This document shows positions 39,390-48,419 of a DNA stretch of 64,000 nt, piece by piece. How positions within the stretch are numbered: position 1 is the stretch's first letter; every line of letters starts with the position of its first letter. Made by a program: the position numbers and the translations under genes. Under the pieces are notes generated by a model, which ran no database searches, had not been told where the DNA came from, and was given only the letters and a program-made list of their open reading frames with translations. Source of the DNA: Flavobacterium sp. TAB 87 (lineage in GTDB: Bacteria; Bacteroidota; Bacteroidia; Flavobacteriales; Flavobacteriaceae); the NCBI RefSeq assembly GCF_001529295.1, contig NZ_LLWK01000036.1, positions 186,001 to 250,000 of the forward strand, given 5' to 3'.

Positions 39390-40412
39390 ATGCAAAAATC
39401 TGAGGTTTTTATACTTGCCATTGAAAGTTCTTGTGACGATACAGCAGCTGCTGTCTTACATAACGACAAAGTACTCTCAAATGTTGTAGCCAATCAGCTT
39501 ATTCACAACCAATACGGCGGCGTTGTTCCTGAATTAGCTTCGAGAGCGCACCAACAAAATATTGTTCCAGTGATTGATGCCGCGCTTCGTAAGGCAAATG
39601 TACAAAAAGAACAACTAACTGCAATTGCTTTTACCCAAGGACCCGGACTTATGGGTTCACTTTTGGTTGGCAGCTCTTTTAGTAAATCGTTGGCCTTGGC
39701 GTTAGACATTCCTTTAATTGCTGTAAACCACATGCACGCTCATATTTTGGCTCATTTTATAGATGAAGAGGGATACGACAAACCCATTTTTCCGTTCTTG
39801 GCATTAACAATTAGTGGCGGACATACGCAAATTGTAAAAGTGAGTAGTTTTTTTGAAATGGAAATAATTGGCGAAACGACCGATGATGCCGTTGGTGAAG
39901 CTTTTGATAAAAGTGCCAAAATTTTGGGACTTCCCTATCCTGGCGGACCTTTGGTCGACAAACATGCGCAACTGGGAAACCCAAAAGCATTTGCATTTAC
40001 TAAACCTAGAGTACCTGGATTAAACTTTAGCTTTTCAGGATTAAAAACAGCTATTTTATATTTCATTCAAAAGAAAAAAGTAGAAAATCCGAATTTCGTA
40101 GGTGAAAATATAGATGATATTTGTGCTTCGATACAGCATACGATTATAGAAATTTTAATGGACAAATTAAAATTAGCCGTTAAAGAAACCAAAATTAATA
40201 GAATTGCTATTGGTGGCGGAGTTTCTGCCAATTCAGGAATTAGAGCTCGACTAAAAGAGACGGAAGAAAAATACGGTTGGAAAACCTACATTCCAAAATT
40301 TGAATACACTACCGATAATGCTGCTATGATTGGCATTGTGGGTTATCAAAAATATTTATCAGAACAATTTGAAACTTCAGCTGTTGTTTCAAAAGCAAGA
40401 ATCCAATTTTAA
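39390..40412 (+). CDS. tsaD: tRNA N6-adenosine threonylcarbamoyltransferase
   Basis: Transfers the threonylcarbamoyl group to A37 of ANN-decoding tRNAs with TsaB/TsaE. 340 residues, the normal length. Metal-binding HMHAH is at residues 114-118, IESSCDDTAAAV at 11-22, ISGGHTQIVKV near 146, and GGVSANSGIR near 270. It heads a compact run of RNA-modification and envelope genes, with rsmE only 2 bases downstream. Confidence 0.97.
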   Translation: MQKSEVFILAIESSCDDTAAAVLHNDKVLSNVVANQLIHNQYGGVVPELASRAHQQNIVPVIDAALRKANVQKEQLTAIAFTQGPGLMGSLLVGSSFSKSLALALDIPLIAVNHMHAHILAHFIDEEGYDKPIFPFLALTISGGHTQIVKVSSFFEMEIIGETTDDAVGEAFDKSAKILGLPYPGGPLVDKHAQLGNPKAFAFTKPRVPGLNFSFSGLKTAILYFIQKKKVENPNFVGENIDDICASIQHTIIEILMDKLKLAVKETKINRIAIGGGVSANSGIRARLKETEEKYGWKTYIPKFEYTTDNAAMIGIVGYQKYLSEQFETSAVVSKARIQF

Positions 40413-40414
40413 TT

Positions 40415-41125
40415 ATGCAATTATTTTACAATCCATCTATTGACGAAAATGTACAAGAATTTTCTTTTGACAAAGAAGAAAGTCGTCACATTATAAAAGT
40501 GCTACGCAAAAACGACGGAGATATTTTACATGTGACCAACGGTCAAGGTTTATTATTTGAAACACAAGTTGTTTTGGCTTCAGATACAAAATGTACGGTT
40601 AAAATTCTTTCGTTCGAGAAAAAACCAGTACCAAATTTCAAATTGCATTTGGCAGTTTCTCCTACCAAAATGAACGATCGTTACGAATGGTTTTTAGAGA
40701 AAGCTACTGAAATTGGAGTTCATGAAATTACGCCTATCATTTGTGATCGTTCCGAACGAAAAGTTATTAATGTTGATCGGTACGAAAAAATAATTTTATC
40801 GGCTCTAAAACAATCCAATGAAGTTTATTTACCCAAATTAAATCCTGCGATTTCTTTTAAAGAATTTGTTAAACAGAATAAAAACAGCGGTTTACAACTG
40901 ATCGCACATTGCGAGGAAACCGATAAAAAGACATTGAAATCTGTTTTAGAACTGAGTACGGATGTCACTATTTTAATTGGTCCTGAAGGTGATTTTTCTG
41001 AAAAAGAAATTGAGCTGGCTTTTGATAATAAGTTTCAACCGGTATCTTTAGGTAACACGCGTTTGAGAACAGAAACAGCCGCTGTTGTAGCGTGCCATAG
41101 TGTTGCGTTTTTTAATGAAAGTTAG
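40415..41125 (+). CDS. rsmE: 16S rRNA (uracil(1498)-N(3))-methyltransferase
   Basis: 236-residue SPOUT methyltransferase with an N-terminal PUA-like domain and the C-terminal trefoil knot. Characteristic segments are ESRHIIKVLRKNDGD near residue 23, KMNDRYEWFLEKATEIGV near 88, ILIGPEGDFSEKEIELA near 187 and LGNTRLRTETAAVVA near 213. It begins 2 bases after tsaD stops, indicating co-translation. Confidence 0.95.
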   Translation: MQLFYNPSIDENVQEFSFDKEESRHIIKVLRKNDGDILHVTNGQGLLFETQVVLASDTKCTVKILSFEKKPVPNFKLHLAVSPTKMNDRYEWFLEKATEIGVHEITPIICDRSERKVINVDRYEKIILSALKQSNEVYLPKLNPAISFKEFVKQNKNSGLQLIAHCEETDKKTLKSVLELSTDVTILIGPEGDFSEKEIELAFDNKFQPVSLGNTRLRTETAAVVACHSVAFFNES

Positions 41126-41148
41126 TACACTCTTTTGAAAATAACAAT

Positions 41149-41787
41149 ATGAAAAAAATAACTTTTCTATTTCTTTTGTTTTCTAGTTTTGTTTTTTCGC
41201 AAGAATTCGCACTTTTAAAATACAGTGGCGGTGGCGATTGGTATGCAAATCCAACCTCTTTACCCAATCTTATTTTATTTTGCAACGCCAATATAAATAC
41301 AAAAATTATAGCAAAACCAGTTACTGTAACGCCAAGTGATCCCTATTTACTATCGTATCCATTTGCGCACATGACTGGACATGGAAATGTTGTTTTTAGT
41401 GAAGCTGATATTGCAAATCTGCGTAATTATATGAACGGCGGTGGTTTTTTACATATTGATGACAATTACGGAATGGACCCCTACATTCGTCCTCAAATTA
41501 AAAAAATATTTCCTGCTAGCGAGTTAGTAGAATTACCCGCAAGTCACGCTATTTTTCAAAAGCCATTTTCTTTTCCTGCGGGTTTGCCCAAAATTCACGA
41601 ACACGATAATAAAAGACCGCAAGCTTTTGGAATTTTTATTGACAACAAATTGGTTTTGTTATACACTTATCAATGTGATCTAGGAAACGGTTGGGAAGAT
41701 GCCGAAGTGCACAATGATCCTCTTGCTGTACGTGAAAAAGCGTTAAAAATGGGCGCAAATATTATTAATTACATATTTACGAATTAA
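41149..41787 (+). CDS. Secreted DUF4159 domain protein
   Basis: 212 residues with signal peptide MKKITFLFLLFSSFVFSQ. The body shows the DUF4159 pattern: FALLKYSGGGDWYANPTSLPN, PFAHMTGHGNVVFS, and FLHIDDNYGMDPYIRPQIK. DUF4159 resembles a glutamine-amidotransferase-like alpha/beta fold. The biochemical role is unknown. It lies 23 bases after rsmE and 3 bases before the SpoU gene. Confidence 0.88.
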   Translation: MKKITFLFLLFSSFVFSQEFALLKYSGGGDWYANPTSLPNLILFCNANINTKIIAKPVTVTPSDPYLLSYPFAHMTGHGNVVFSEADIANLRNYMNGGGFLHIDDNYGMDPYIRPQIKKIFPASELVELPASHAIFQKPFSFPAGLPKIHEHDNKRPQAFGIFIDNKLVLLYTYQCDLGNGWEDAEVHNDPLAVREKALKMGANIINYIFTN

Positions 41788-41790
41788 AAA

Positions 41791-42303
41791 ATGCAACTTT
41801 CACACGAAGAAACGCAGTTTGAACGCAAAACTTTTCCAATTACTATAATTTGCGATCATATCTATTTTCAGCAAAACATTGGCTCGATATTCCGTATATC
41901 GGAAGCTTTTGGTGTCGAAGCTATATTTTTTTTAGGCAAAGACATCCCTTTAACACCACGAAAAATTAATAAAACGTCTAGAAGCACGCATTTACGCGTT
42001 CCTTATACGGTTGTAGAAACCGAATTAGAAATTAAAGAATATTTACTAGCAAATAAGTATGAAATAATTGCTTTAGAAATTGCGCATAATAGTGAGGCTC
42101 TTCAAAAAGTGAGTATCGAAAGAAATAAAAAAATAGCTTTGCTTATCGGTAGCGAAATTAGTGGCGTTTCTGAATCTTTGTTAGAAATTGCACATCAAGT
42201 CGTGCACATCGATATGTTCGGAGCCAATAGTAGCATGAACGTAGCACAAGCCGCAAGTATATGTTTGTATGAAATAACTAATCAATTGCTGCAGTTAAAG
42301 TAA
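41791..42303 (+). CDS. TrmH/SpoU family RNA 2'-O-methyltransferase
   Basis: 170-residue stand-alone trefoil-knot methyltransferase. Motifs are QQNIGSIFRISEAFGVEAIFF (motif 1), LLIGSEISGVSESLLE (motif 2) and MFGANSSMNVAQAASICLYE (motif 3). It lacks an extra N-terminal substrate-binding domain, like TrmL or short TrmH forms. The RNA substrate cannot be told from sequence. Confidence 0.92.
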   Translation: MQLSHEETQFERKTFPITIICDHIYFQQNIGSIFRISEAFGVEAIFFLGKDIPLTPRKINKTSRSTHLRVPYTVVETELEIKEYLLANKYEIIALEIAHNSEALQKVSIERNKKIALLIGSEISGVSESLLEIAHQVVHIDMFGANSSMNVAQAASICLYEITNQLLQLK

Positions 42304-42366
42304 AATTAATTTACTTTAATTATTTAAGCAGTATTTTTCTATATTTATCCTTTAAATAAAACTACA

Positions 42367-43458
42367 ATGATAACATCTAAAATAATTTCTAACGGCCTTT
42401 TGCGAGCACTTGCAACTATCCTAATTATAGGTCTAGTTTTGTACTTTTTGTACGTGATTCAAACTGTAATTGTATACCTAATAGTTGCTTTAATTTTGAC
42501 GCTTATTGCGAATCCGCTAGTACAATTTTTAGAAAATAAACTTAAATTCAGTCCGACGTTTGCTGCTATAGTGACACTGATTTTATTTTCTTTGGCTGTT
42601 GCGGGATTTATATTATTGTTTGTTCCATTAATCATCTCGCAAGCAAACAATCTGGCACTTTTAGATACAGATAGTTTGCAAACTCAATTTATGACCATCG
42701 AAAAGTCCGTCGAAAAATATTTTAACCTCGAGCATTTGGATTTTAGTACTTTAGCACAAAATGCCGATCTAACTTCTAAAATAAATTTTGGCTTTTTTAC
42801 TAACTTTATTAACGCAGTTCTAAATTTCCTCGCAAATTTTGGAATGGGAGTAGCGTCGGTCTTCTTTATCACTTTTTTCTTTGTTAAAGATCAATTATTA
42901 TTTAAAGAAAATGCGAGACGCCTTTTACCAGATAATAATGAAGATAAAATTATAAATTCCGTTTCAAAAATAAATTATTTATTGACTCGTTATTTTGTGG
43001 GTTTGCTCATGCAACTAACCGTAGTTTTTATTCTCTACTTAATTGTTTTATTAATTTTTGGAAGTCAGAATGCTTTTATAATTGCATTTTTGTGCGCGCT
43101 CCTCAATATTATTCCGTACATCGGACCAATTATTGGAACCGTTTTAGCAGCACTATTAACGATGTTAAGTTTAATTGGCCAAGATTTTCAAAGTGAAATC
43201 TTACCCACTACGATTTACATTGTTATTGGTTTTTTCTTGGTTCAAGCCATAGACAACAATATCAGTCAGCCAATTATATCGTCTAAAAGTGTGAACTCTC
43301 ATCCTTTAGAAATATTTTTAGTCATTCTTATTAGTGGAATTTCTTTTGGTATTGTCGGAATGATTGTTGCAATTCCAGTCTTTACAATGATCAAAGTAAT
43401 TTTAAAAGAATTTTTTCCGAATAATAAAATTGTAATGGTTTTAACCGAAAGAATATAA
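42367..43458 (+). CDS. AI-2E family transporter (PerM/TqsA-like)
   Basis: 363-residue inner-membrane protein with about seven or eight membrane helices: two near the start (17-60), one near 70-90, a long periplasmic stretch, then helices from 155 onward. The family signature PYIGPIIGTVLAALLTML and the final SGISFGIVGMIVAIPVFTMIKVILKEF are present. Proteins of this family export autoinducer-2 or act as Na+/H+ antiporters; the substrate here is unknown. Confidence 0.9.
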   Translation: MITSKIISNGLLRALATILIIGLVLYFLYVIQTVIVYLIVALILTLIANPLVQFLENKLKFSPTFAAIVTLILFSLAVAGFILLFVPLIISQANNLALLDTDSLQTQFMTIEKSVEKYFNLEHLDFSTLAQNADLTSKINFGFFTNFINAVLNFLANFGMGVASVFFITFFFVKDQLLFKENARRLLPDNNEDKIINSVSKINYLLTRYFVGLLMQLTVVFILYLIVLLIFGSQNAFIIAFLCALLNIIPYIGPIIGTVLAALLTMLSLIGQDFQSEILPTTIYIVIGFFLVQAIDNNISQPIISSKSVNSHPLEIFLVILISGISFGIVGMIVAIPVFTMIKVILKEFFPNNKIVMVLTERI

Positions 43459-43460
43459 TA

Positions 43461-44639
43461 TTGAAAATTCCCATTTTACAAGCTGAAATTCAAGACTTTA
43501 TCAATAAACAAATAGGTAAATCAATAGCACGATTGGCTTTCCAAAAAAATCAGTTTCCAGATGTAGAATGGATTTCTATTTTGAATCAAATTGAAGCAAA
43601 AAGTAAAGCTAAAGACAAATTACCCACTTGGTTTAATACCAATAGCATCATTTATCCGAGCAAGATTTCTGTTGAACAAACTTCTTCAGAAAAAACGGCA
43701 GCCTACAAAACTTCCTTACTTTCTGGAAATTCAATAATAGATTTAACTGGCGGTTTTGGTGTAGATGATTATTTTTTTTCAACCATTTTTAAGACAGTAA
43801 TTCATTGCGAACTTGACGCTTCTCTTTCTGAAATTGTAGCGCATAATTTTGAGCAAATGAATGCTTCAAACATCAAATGTTATGCAGGTGATAGTACACA
43901 TATTTTAGAAGAATTAAAGCAATATTTTGATTGGATATATATTGATCCGTCTCGCAGAAATGATGCTAAAGGAAAAGTATTCATGCTGACCGATTGCTTA
44001 CCAAATGTACCTGAAAATTTAGACTCTTATTTTAAGTATTCTAACTGCATACTATTAAAAACAGCACCATTGCTAGATATTGCTGCAGGATTGGACGAAC
44101 TTAAAAATGTAAAAAACATCCATATCGTTGCGCTAGAAAATGAAGTAAAAGAAGTACTCTGGGAAATTCACCATGACTATACGGATGTAATTACTATTAA
44201 AACAGTAAATATTTCGAAGGAGAAAAATCAAACTTTTGAATATGTTTTAAACACAAACAACGAATTTGCAACCTACCATTTGCCACAAAAATATTTATAC
44301 GAAGCTAATAGTGCGATAATGAAATCTGGAGGTTTCGAATCCGTTAGTTCACAATTTAAAATCAATAAATTACATAAACATTCTCATTTATATACTTCAG
44401 AAGAAGCAATTGAATTTCCCGGGAGACGTTTTGAAATACAAAACGCAATTCCTTACAATAAAACGGAAATGAAACTTCATTTGTCTAATAAAAAAGCAAA
44501 CATTACTACTAGAAATTTTCCGGATACGGTCGAAATCATTCGAAAAAAATGGAAAATAAAAGACGGAGGAACTAGTTATTGTTTTTTTACAACGGATGTA
44601 AATGATAACAAAATTGTATTAATTTGCACAAAATTATAA
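43461..44639 (+). CDS. Class I SAM-dependent methyltransferase with THUMP-like C-terminal domain
   Basis: 392 residues starting at a TTG only 2 bases after the preceding stop. The Rossmann glycine motif is IIDLTGGFGVDDYFFS near residue 93, the acidic motif CELDASLSEIVAHNFE near 117, and the DPP(S)R-like catalytic motif YIDPSRRNDAKGKVF near 160. The DPSRR motif resembles enzymes that methylate nucleic-acid bases. The C-terminal 100 residues match the THUMP-like region of this family. The substrate is unknown. Confidence 0.88.
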   Translation: MKIPILQAEIQDFINKQIGKSIARLAFQKNQFPDVEWISILNQIEAKSKAKDKLPTWFNTNSIIYPSKISVEQTSSEKTAAYKTSLLSGNSIIDLTGGFGVDDYFFSTIFKTVIHCELDASLSEIVAHNFEQMNASNIKCYAGDSTHILEELKQYFDWIYIDPSRRNDAKGKVFMLTDCLPNVPENLDSYFKYSNCILLKTAPLLDIAAGLDELKNVKNIHIVALENEVKEVLWEIHHDYTDVITIKTVNISKEKNQTFEYVLNTNNEFATYHLPQKYLYEANSAIMKSGGFESVSSQFKINKLHKHSHLYTSEEAIEFPGRRFEIQNAIPYNKTEMKLHLSNKKANITTRNFPDTVEIIRKKWKIKDGGTSYCFFTTDVNDNKIVLICTKL

Positions 44640-44644
44640 TTGCG

Positions 44645-45211
44645 ATGAAAAATCTATTTCTACTTACTTTTTTACTTTTTACTTTTAATTCATTTGCACA
44701 AAAACCTTGCGAATATAGTGCGAACGTTACCGATTCTATTGGAACTTATAAAGCAACCAAAGGCTATATTATGAGCGAAAAGAGTATGGACAGCAGTTCC
44801 AGTTACGTTTTCTTTTCGTTGATTTCTACCGATGATATGCCTACCTTAAACTTACAATTGATTAAAAAGAGTAAAAATTTTATTAGTGCCAACTGTTTTG
44901 ACAAGAATTCTCGTTTGATTTTGCAACTGGCTAACGGAAAAATAGTGACTATGTATCACATCGATCAAGAAAGTTGCGGAACGTTAATTCGCGGCGAAAA
45001 CAGTTCAAACAATCGCATTAATACTGGCATTTTTATGTTCATAAAAGGAAGCATAGAAGAGCTGAAAAAATCTCCTGTTACAATGATGCGTATTAAGTAC
45101 CTAAATGGTTCTGAAGATTTTGTCGTAGGAAACGAATTAACTTCTGAAATGGATGGTCAAAAATACGAACCAGATACATTTTTTATCAATACGCTAAAAT
45201 GCATCGAGTAA
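44645..45211 (+). CDS. Small secreted protein of unknown function
   Basis: 188 residues with a clear signal peptide MKNLFLLTFLLFTFNSFAQ. The mature part has three or four Cys (KPCEYS, SANCF, ESCGTL, LKCIE) and beta-rich composition. I do not recognise a family. The ATG at 44645 is chosen because the signal peptide starts there; an in-frame TTG at 44624 overlaps the preceding gene. Its 3' end overlaps the convergent VanX-like gene by 18 bases. Confidence 0.75.
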   Translation: MKNLFLLTFLLFTFNSFAQKPCEYSANVTDSIGTYKATKGYIMSEKSMDSSSSYVFFSLISTDDMPTLNLQLIKKSKNFISANCFDKNSRLILQLANGKIVTMYHIDQESCGTLIRGENSSNNRINTGIFMFIKGSIEELKKSPVTMMRIKYLNGSEDFVVGNELTSEMDGQKYEPDTFFINTLKCIE

Positions 45212-45853
45212 CAAATTGCAATTCCAATTAGTGTTAGACACTTTTTCATTTAAACCTGCTTTTAAATTATAGTGCCACCATTCCGAATCAAAAGCATTGA
45301 AACCGTGCTTTTGCATCACTGTTTTTAGCAATTTTCTGTTGTTTAAAATCTCTTTGGGCAACTTAGTATATTTGTGACTCGCTTCAATTCCAAAATGGTC
45401 GAACTGAGTTCCCATTAGCAATTCAATACCATTTTCATCTACCAAAGTAATATCAACGGCTCCTCCTCTATTGTGGATGGAGCCTTTATTAGGATCAGCT
45501 ACATATTTTGGATTAGAAACTATTTTCCACATTTTTTTCTGAATAGAAAGTGGTCTATAACAGTCGAATAATTTTATTTTATAGCCCTTTTTTACAAATT
45601 CTCTGTTTGCTTCTACCAGAGCTCTTACGGTTTGTAGCCGCAAATAACATTCATCGCAATCGTACACTTTAGCTTTTAAGAAATTGTCGTCAGTAGCATA
45701 TTTCATATCATAAATAAAATCAGAACTGTAGTCTTTTAAATTCACAAATATAGTATCTGCAACCATTTGATTTTCAGCTTGTATTTGTCCAAAAACAGAC
45801 GAGCTAAAAATAACTGTAATGGCAATAGAGCAAATATTTTTTACAAGTTTCAT
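45194..45853 (-). CDS. D-alanyl-D-alanine dipeptidase (VanX/DdpX-like, M15D)
   Basis: 219 residues. The signal peptide (residues 1-22) predicts a periplasmic enzyme. Zinc ligands and catalytic residues of the family are present: His127 and Asp134 in GSIHNRGGAVDI, Glu191 and His194 in SEWWHY, and Arg100 in FDCYRP. It hydrolyses D-Ala-D-Ala in the family. No vanA/vanH or regulator is adjacent, so a role in wall recycling or nutrition is more likely than resistance. It lies 34 bases after the acyl-CoA oxidase gene. Confidence 0.9.
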   Translation of the reverse strand: MKLVKNICSIAITVIFSSSVFGQIQAENQMVADTIFVNLKDYSSDFIYDMKYATDDNFLKAKVYDCDECYLRLQTVRALVEANREFVKKGYKIKLFDCYRPLSIQKKMWKIVSNPKYVADPNKGSIHNRGGAVDITLVDENGIELLMGTQFDHFGIEASHKYTKLPKEILNNRKLLKTVMQKHGFNAFDSEWWHYNLKAGLNEKVSNTNWNCNLLLDAF

Positions 45854-45887
45854 TGAAATAAAATTAGATTAGAAGTCAAATTGAAGT

Positions 45888-48149
45888 TTATTTAAATATA
45901 ATTGGGGCTGCCAAACAGCTGTCTGGAATGTTAAATGCATCCATCAAAGGAACTGCATCTGGACGAATATCCCAACACAATTGATTGACCATTTTACGAA
46001 TTGCTTTCGTCTTCACTGCTTCCATGTAGCCATCTTCTAAAAACCATCCTTTATTTTTTTCAATTAGTGAAAGCGCATACAATTGCTCTAATTTATTTAG
46101 AATTGCTTTTACGGATTCGTCTTTTACTTTTGCTACGGCAATCTGAAATTGTTCTAAGGTCACACGTTCCAAATAGGCTTGTGCCACATCGATCATTTGA
46201 TGCTGTACCACATTAAAAGCATCATAAGGCTCTAAACCACTGTCAATTAATTTTTTGATTCGCTTAGCAGCAGAAGCTAGAATACTTTTTTCTCTATGCT
46301 CAAAAGCTTGCAAATGAAACTGACGGTCTAGTAAATGATCGGCATCAGTTTTTCTTGTTACAATCGGATTCTTTTCTGCTATTGCTGTTCTTGCATTCTC
46401 ATAAACGTAATTAATGATTCCCATCGATCCCATTTCACCAAACGACTTTCTAAATTCAGATAGTCTGTTCTTGGCGACCAATTGCATCAAAACGGTATTG
46501 TCTCCTTCAAAAGTAGTATAGACTTCGGTGTCATTTTTCAATGCATCAATTCTGTTTTCTGACATATATCCTTTACCGCCACACGCTTCTCTACATTCTT
46601 GCAAAATATCTCTGGTACTCCAAGTTGAATACGATTTCATTCCTGCAGCCAAGGCTTCAATTTCTTGCATTCCTTCGTCGGTTCGTGCTAAAAATCGATT
46701 GGTAAGATATTGTAAACCAAAATGCATTGCATAGGTTTTAGCCACGTGAGGAAGTAAGCGTCGTTGATGGATTCTATAGTTTAAAACGGGAACTTCAGAT
46801 CCTCCGTCTGGACCAAATTGACGGCGTTGATCTCCATATTTAATTGCAATAGTTAAACCTGATTTAGCTGCAGCCAAGGCAGAACGAGGAATTCCGATTC
46901 GTCCACCTACCAAGGTTCCTAACATCGTAAAAAATCGTCTGTTGTCGCTCGGAATTGGACTTTCAAATTCTCCATTTTCATTTACCGAAGCAAATCGATC
47001 TAACATATTTTCTTTCGGAATAACCACATCATTAAAACTAATTGTTCCGTTATCTACACCATTTAGTCCCATCTTTAATCCGCAATCACCAATTGTAATT
47101 CCGTTTAAAACAGTAGCATCAGCATCTCTTAAAGGTACAATAAAGGCGTTGACTCCGTAATCGTGATCGTCTATAATTAATTTGGCAAAAACGGTCGCCA
47201 TTTGTCCGTGCATTGCAGCATTGCCAATGTATTCTTTTTGTGCTTTTTTGTTTGGTGTTTGAATCGTAAACGTTTTGTTTTCATGATTATAGGTCGCTGT
47301 CGTTTCCAGTCCTTTTACATTCGAGCCGTGATTGGTCTCTGTCATGGCAAAACAGCCTGGCAGCTGCAAAGAGCCAATTGCTTGCAAGTATTTCTCGTGG
47401 TGTTTGGCTGTCCCTAACAACTGCACACTCATTCCCCACAAACCAAATTGCACCCCAAATTTAATTACCAAACTTAGATCGTGGTAACTTAATGTTTCCA
47501 TAATGGCAAAATAATCCGCAATATTCTCGCCGCCGCCATATTCTTTTGGATAGGCCATATTTCCAAAATTTTCTTTTGCTAAAATGCGACACCATTCATA
47601 CACTTTAGTTCTATAAACTGTAGTGTCTGTGGATGTTTCGTAAGCAAATTCTGGTTTAGAAATAACCGCTTTTACCTTATTGATTATATCTGCTTGGTCG
47701 CCATCCAATAGCGCAGTTAATTTTGAAATATCAAAGCTACTATCGGTATGCGTTCTTGAAGTAATTGAATTTACAGTTGTTTTGAAAGTACTAATGACCT
47801 CTTCTCCTAAATAGCCTAAATCATTTTCTAATTTGGTAAAATATGGTTCCAAGCCGTTAATATTCGCATCGTTATTTGAAAGCGCTTTTACAATATCAAA
47901 AATAGAATTAATGGAGGGATTAGCTTGTACAATTTTTTCTAATTCCGATTTCCATTCGTACAAATTTTGACGTGATGGTGGATTTGATATTGTTATTTTT
48001 GAAAGTAAAAATTGCTGTTCTTCTGGCAAAAGCCAAGTTTGAGTAGTTATAAAATCTTGTAAAGTTTGAAACTCTTTCTGTGTTAAAAGGTCATCAGACC
48101 ATACTAAGTAAAAAAGCGGTATAAAAGCTTGCAGTTTGGCATTATTCAT
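45888..48149 (-). CDS. Acyl-CoA oxidase/dehydrogenase family enzyme, long form
   Basis: 753 residues, much longer than the 380-residue acyl-CoA dehydrogenases and close to peroxisomal acyl-CoA oxidases. FAD/substrate segments are CFAMTETNHGSNVKGLETTATY near residue 270, GDCGLKMGLNGVDNG near 350, RRQFG near 435 and CREACGGKGYMSENRI near 520; the extra C-terminal domain is helical. It should catalyse alpha,beta-dehydrogenation of acyl-CoA. Whether O2 or ETF is the electron acceptor cannot be decided from sequence. Confidence 0.88.
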   Translation of the reverse strand: MNNAKLQAFIPLFYLVWSDDLLTQKEFQTLQDFITTQTWLLPEEQQFLLSKITISNPPSRQNLYEWKSELEKIVQANPSINSIFDIVKALSNNDANINGLEPYFTKLENDLGYLGEEVISTFKTTVNSITSRTHTDSSFDISKLTALLDGDQADIINKVKAVISKPEFAYETSTDTTVYRTKVYEWCRILAKENFGNMAYPKEYGGGENIADYFAIMETLSYHDLSLVIKFGVQFGLWGMSVQLLGTAKHHEKYLQAIGSLQLPGCFAMTETNHGSNVKGLETTATYNHENKTFTIQTPNKKAQKEYIGNAAMHGQMATVFAKLIIDDHDYGVNAFIVPLRDADATVLNGITIGDCGLKMGLNGVDNGTISFNDVVIPKENMLDRFASVNENGEFESPIPSDNRRFFTMLGTLVGGRIGIPRSALAAAKSGLTIAIKYGDQRRQFGPDGGSEVPVLNYRIHQRRLLPHVAKTYAMHFGLQYLTNRFLARTDEGMQEIEALAAGMKSYSTWSTRDILQECREACGGKGYMSENRIDALKNDTEVYTTFEGDNTVLMQLVAKNRLSEFRKSFGEMGSMGIINYVYENARTAIAEKNPIVTRKTDADHLLDRQFHLQAFEHREKSILASAAKRIKKLIDSGLEPYDAFNVVQHQMIDVAQAYLERVTLEQFQIAVAKVKDESVKAILNKLEQLYALSLIEKNKGWFLEDGYMEAVKTKAIRKMVNQLCWDIRPDAVPLMDAFNIPDSCLAAPIIFK

Positions 48150-48345
48150 AATAAAATTATAATAAAGTTGGGCATGAAATTTAATGATACTGTAAAGTAC
48201 TCAAAAATTTTAAATTCTCTTACTCCTAAAAAGTTAAATCCGTAATTTCTTTAGTATGTGGAAAAATACTCTGTAATTCAAATAGTGTCGAAGGAAATCA
48301 AAAAGTATCTTTATGTCTTTTTTGTCTCTACAGTAAAGTAATGAA

Positions 48346-48384
48346 AATGCAAAAAGAGAGCTTGCACGCACAAACTCTCTTTTT
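48346..48384 (-). terminator. Terminator of the GT4/GH130 operon
   Basis: AAAAAGAGAG and CTCTCTTTTT enclose a 14-base loop and give a T5 tail on the minus strand, 36 bases after the glycosyltransferase stop. Confidence 0.75.
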
Positions 48385-48419
48385 ATATAGTCCAAAATAC
48401 ACTCAAAAAACCTTTATAT

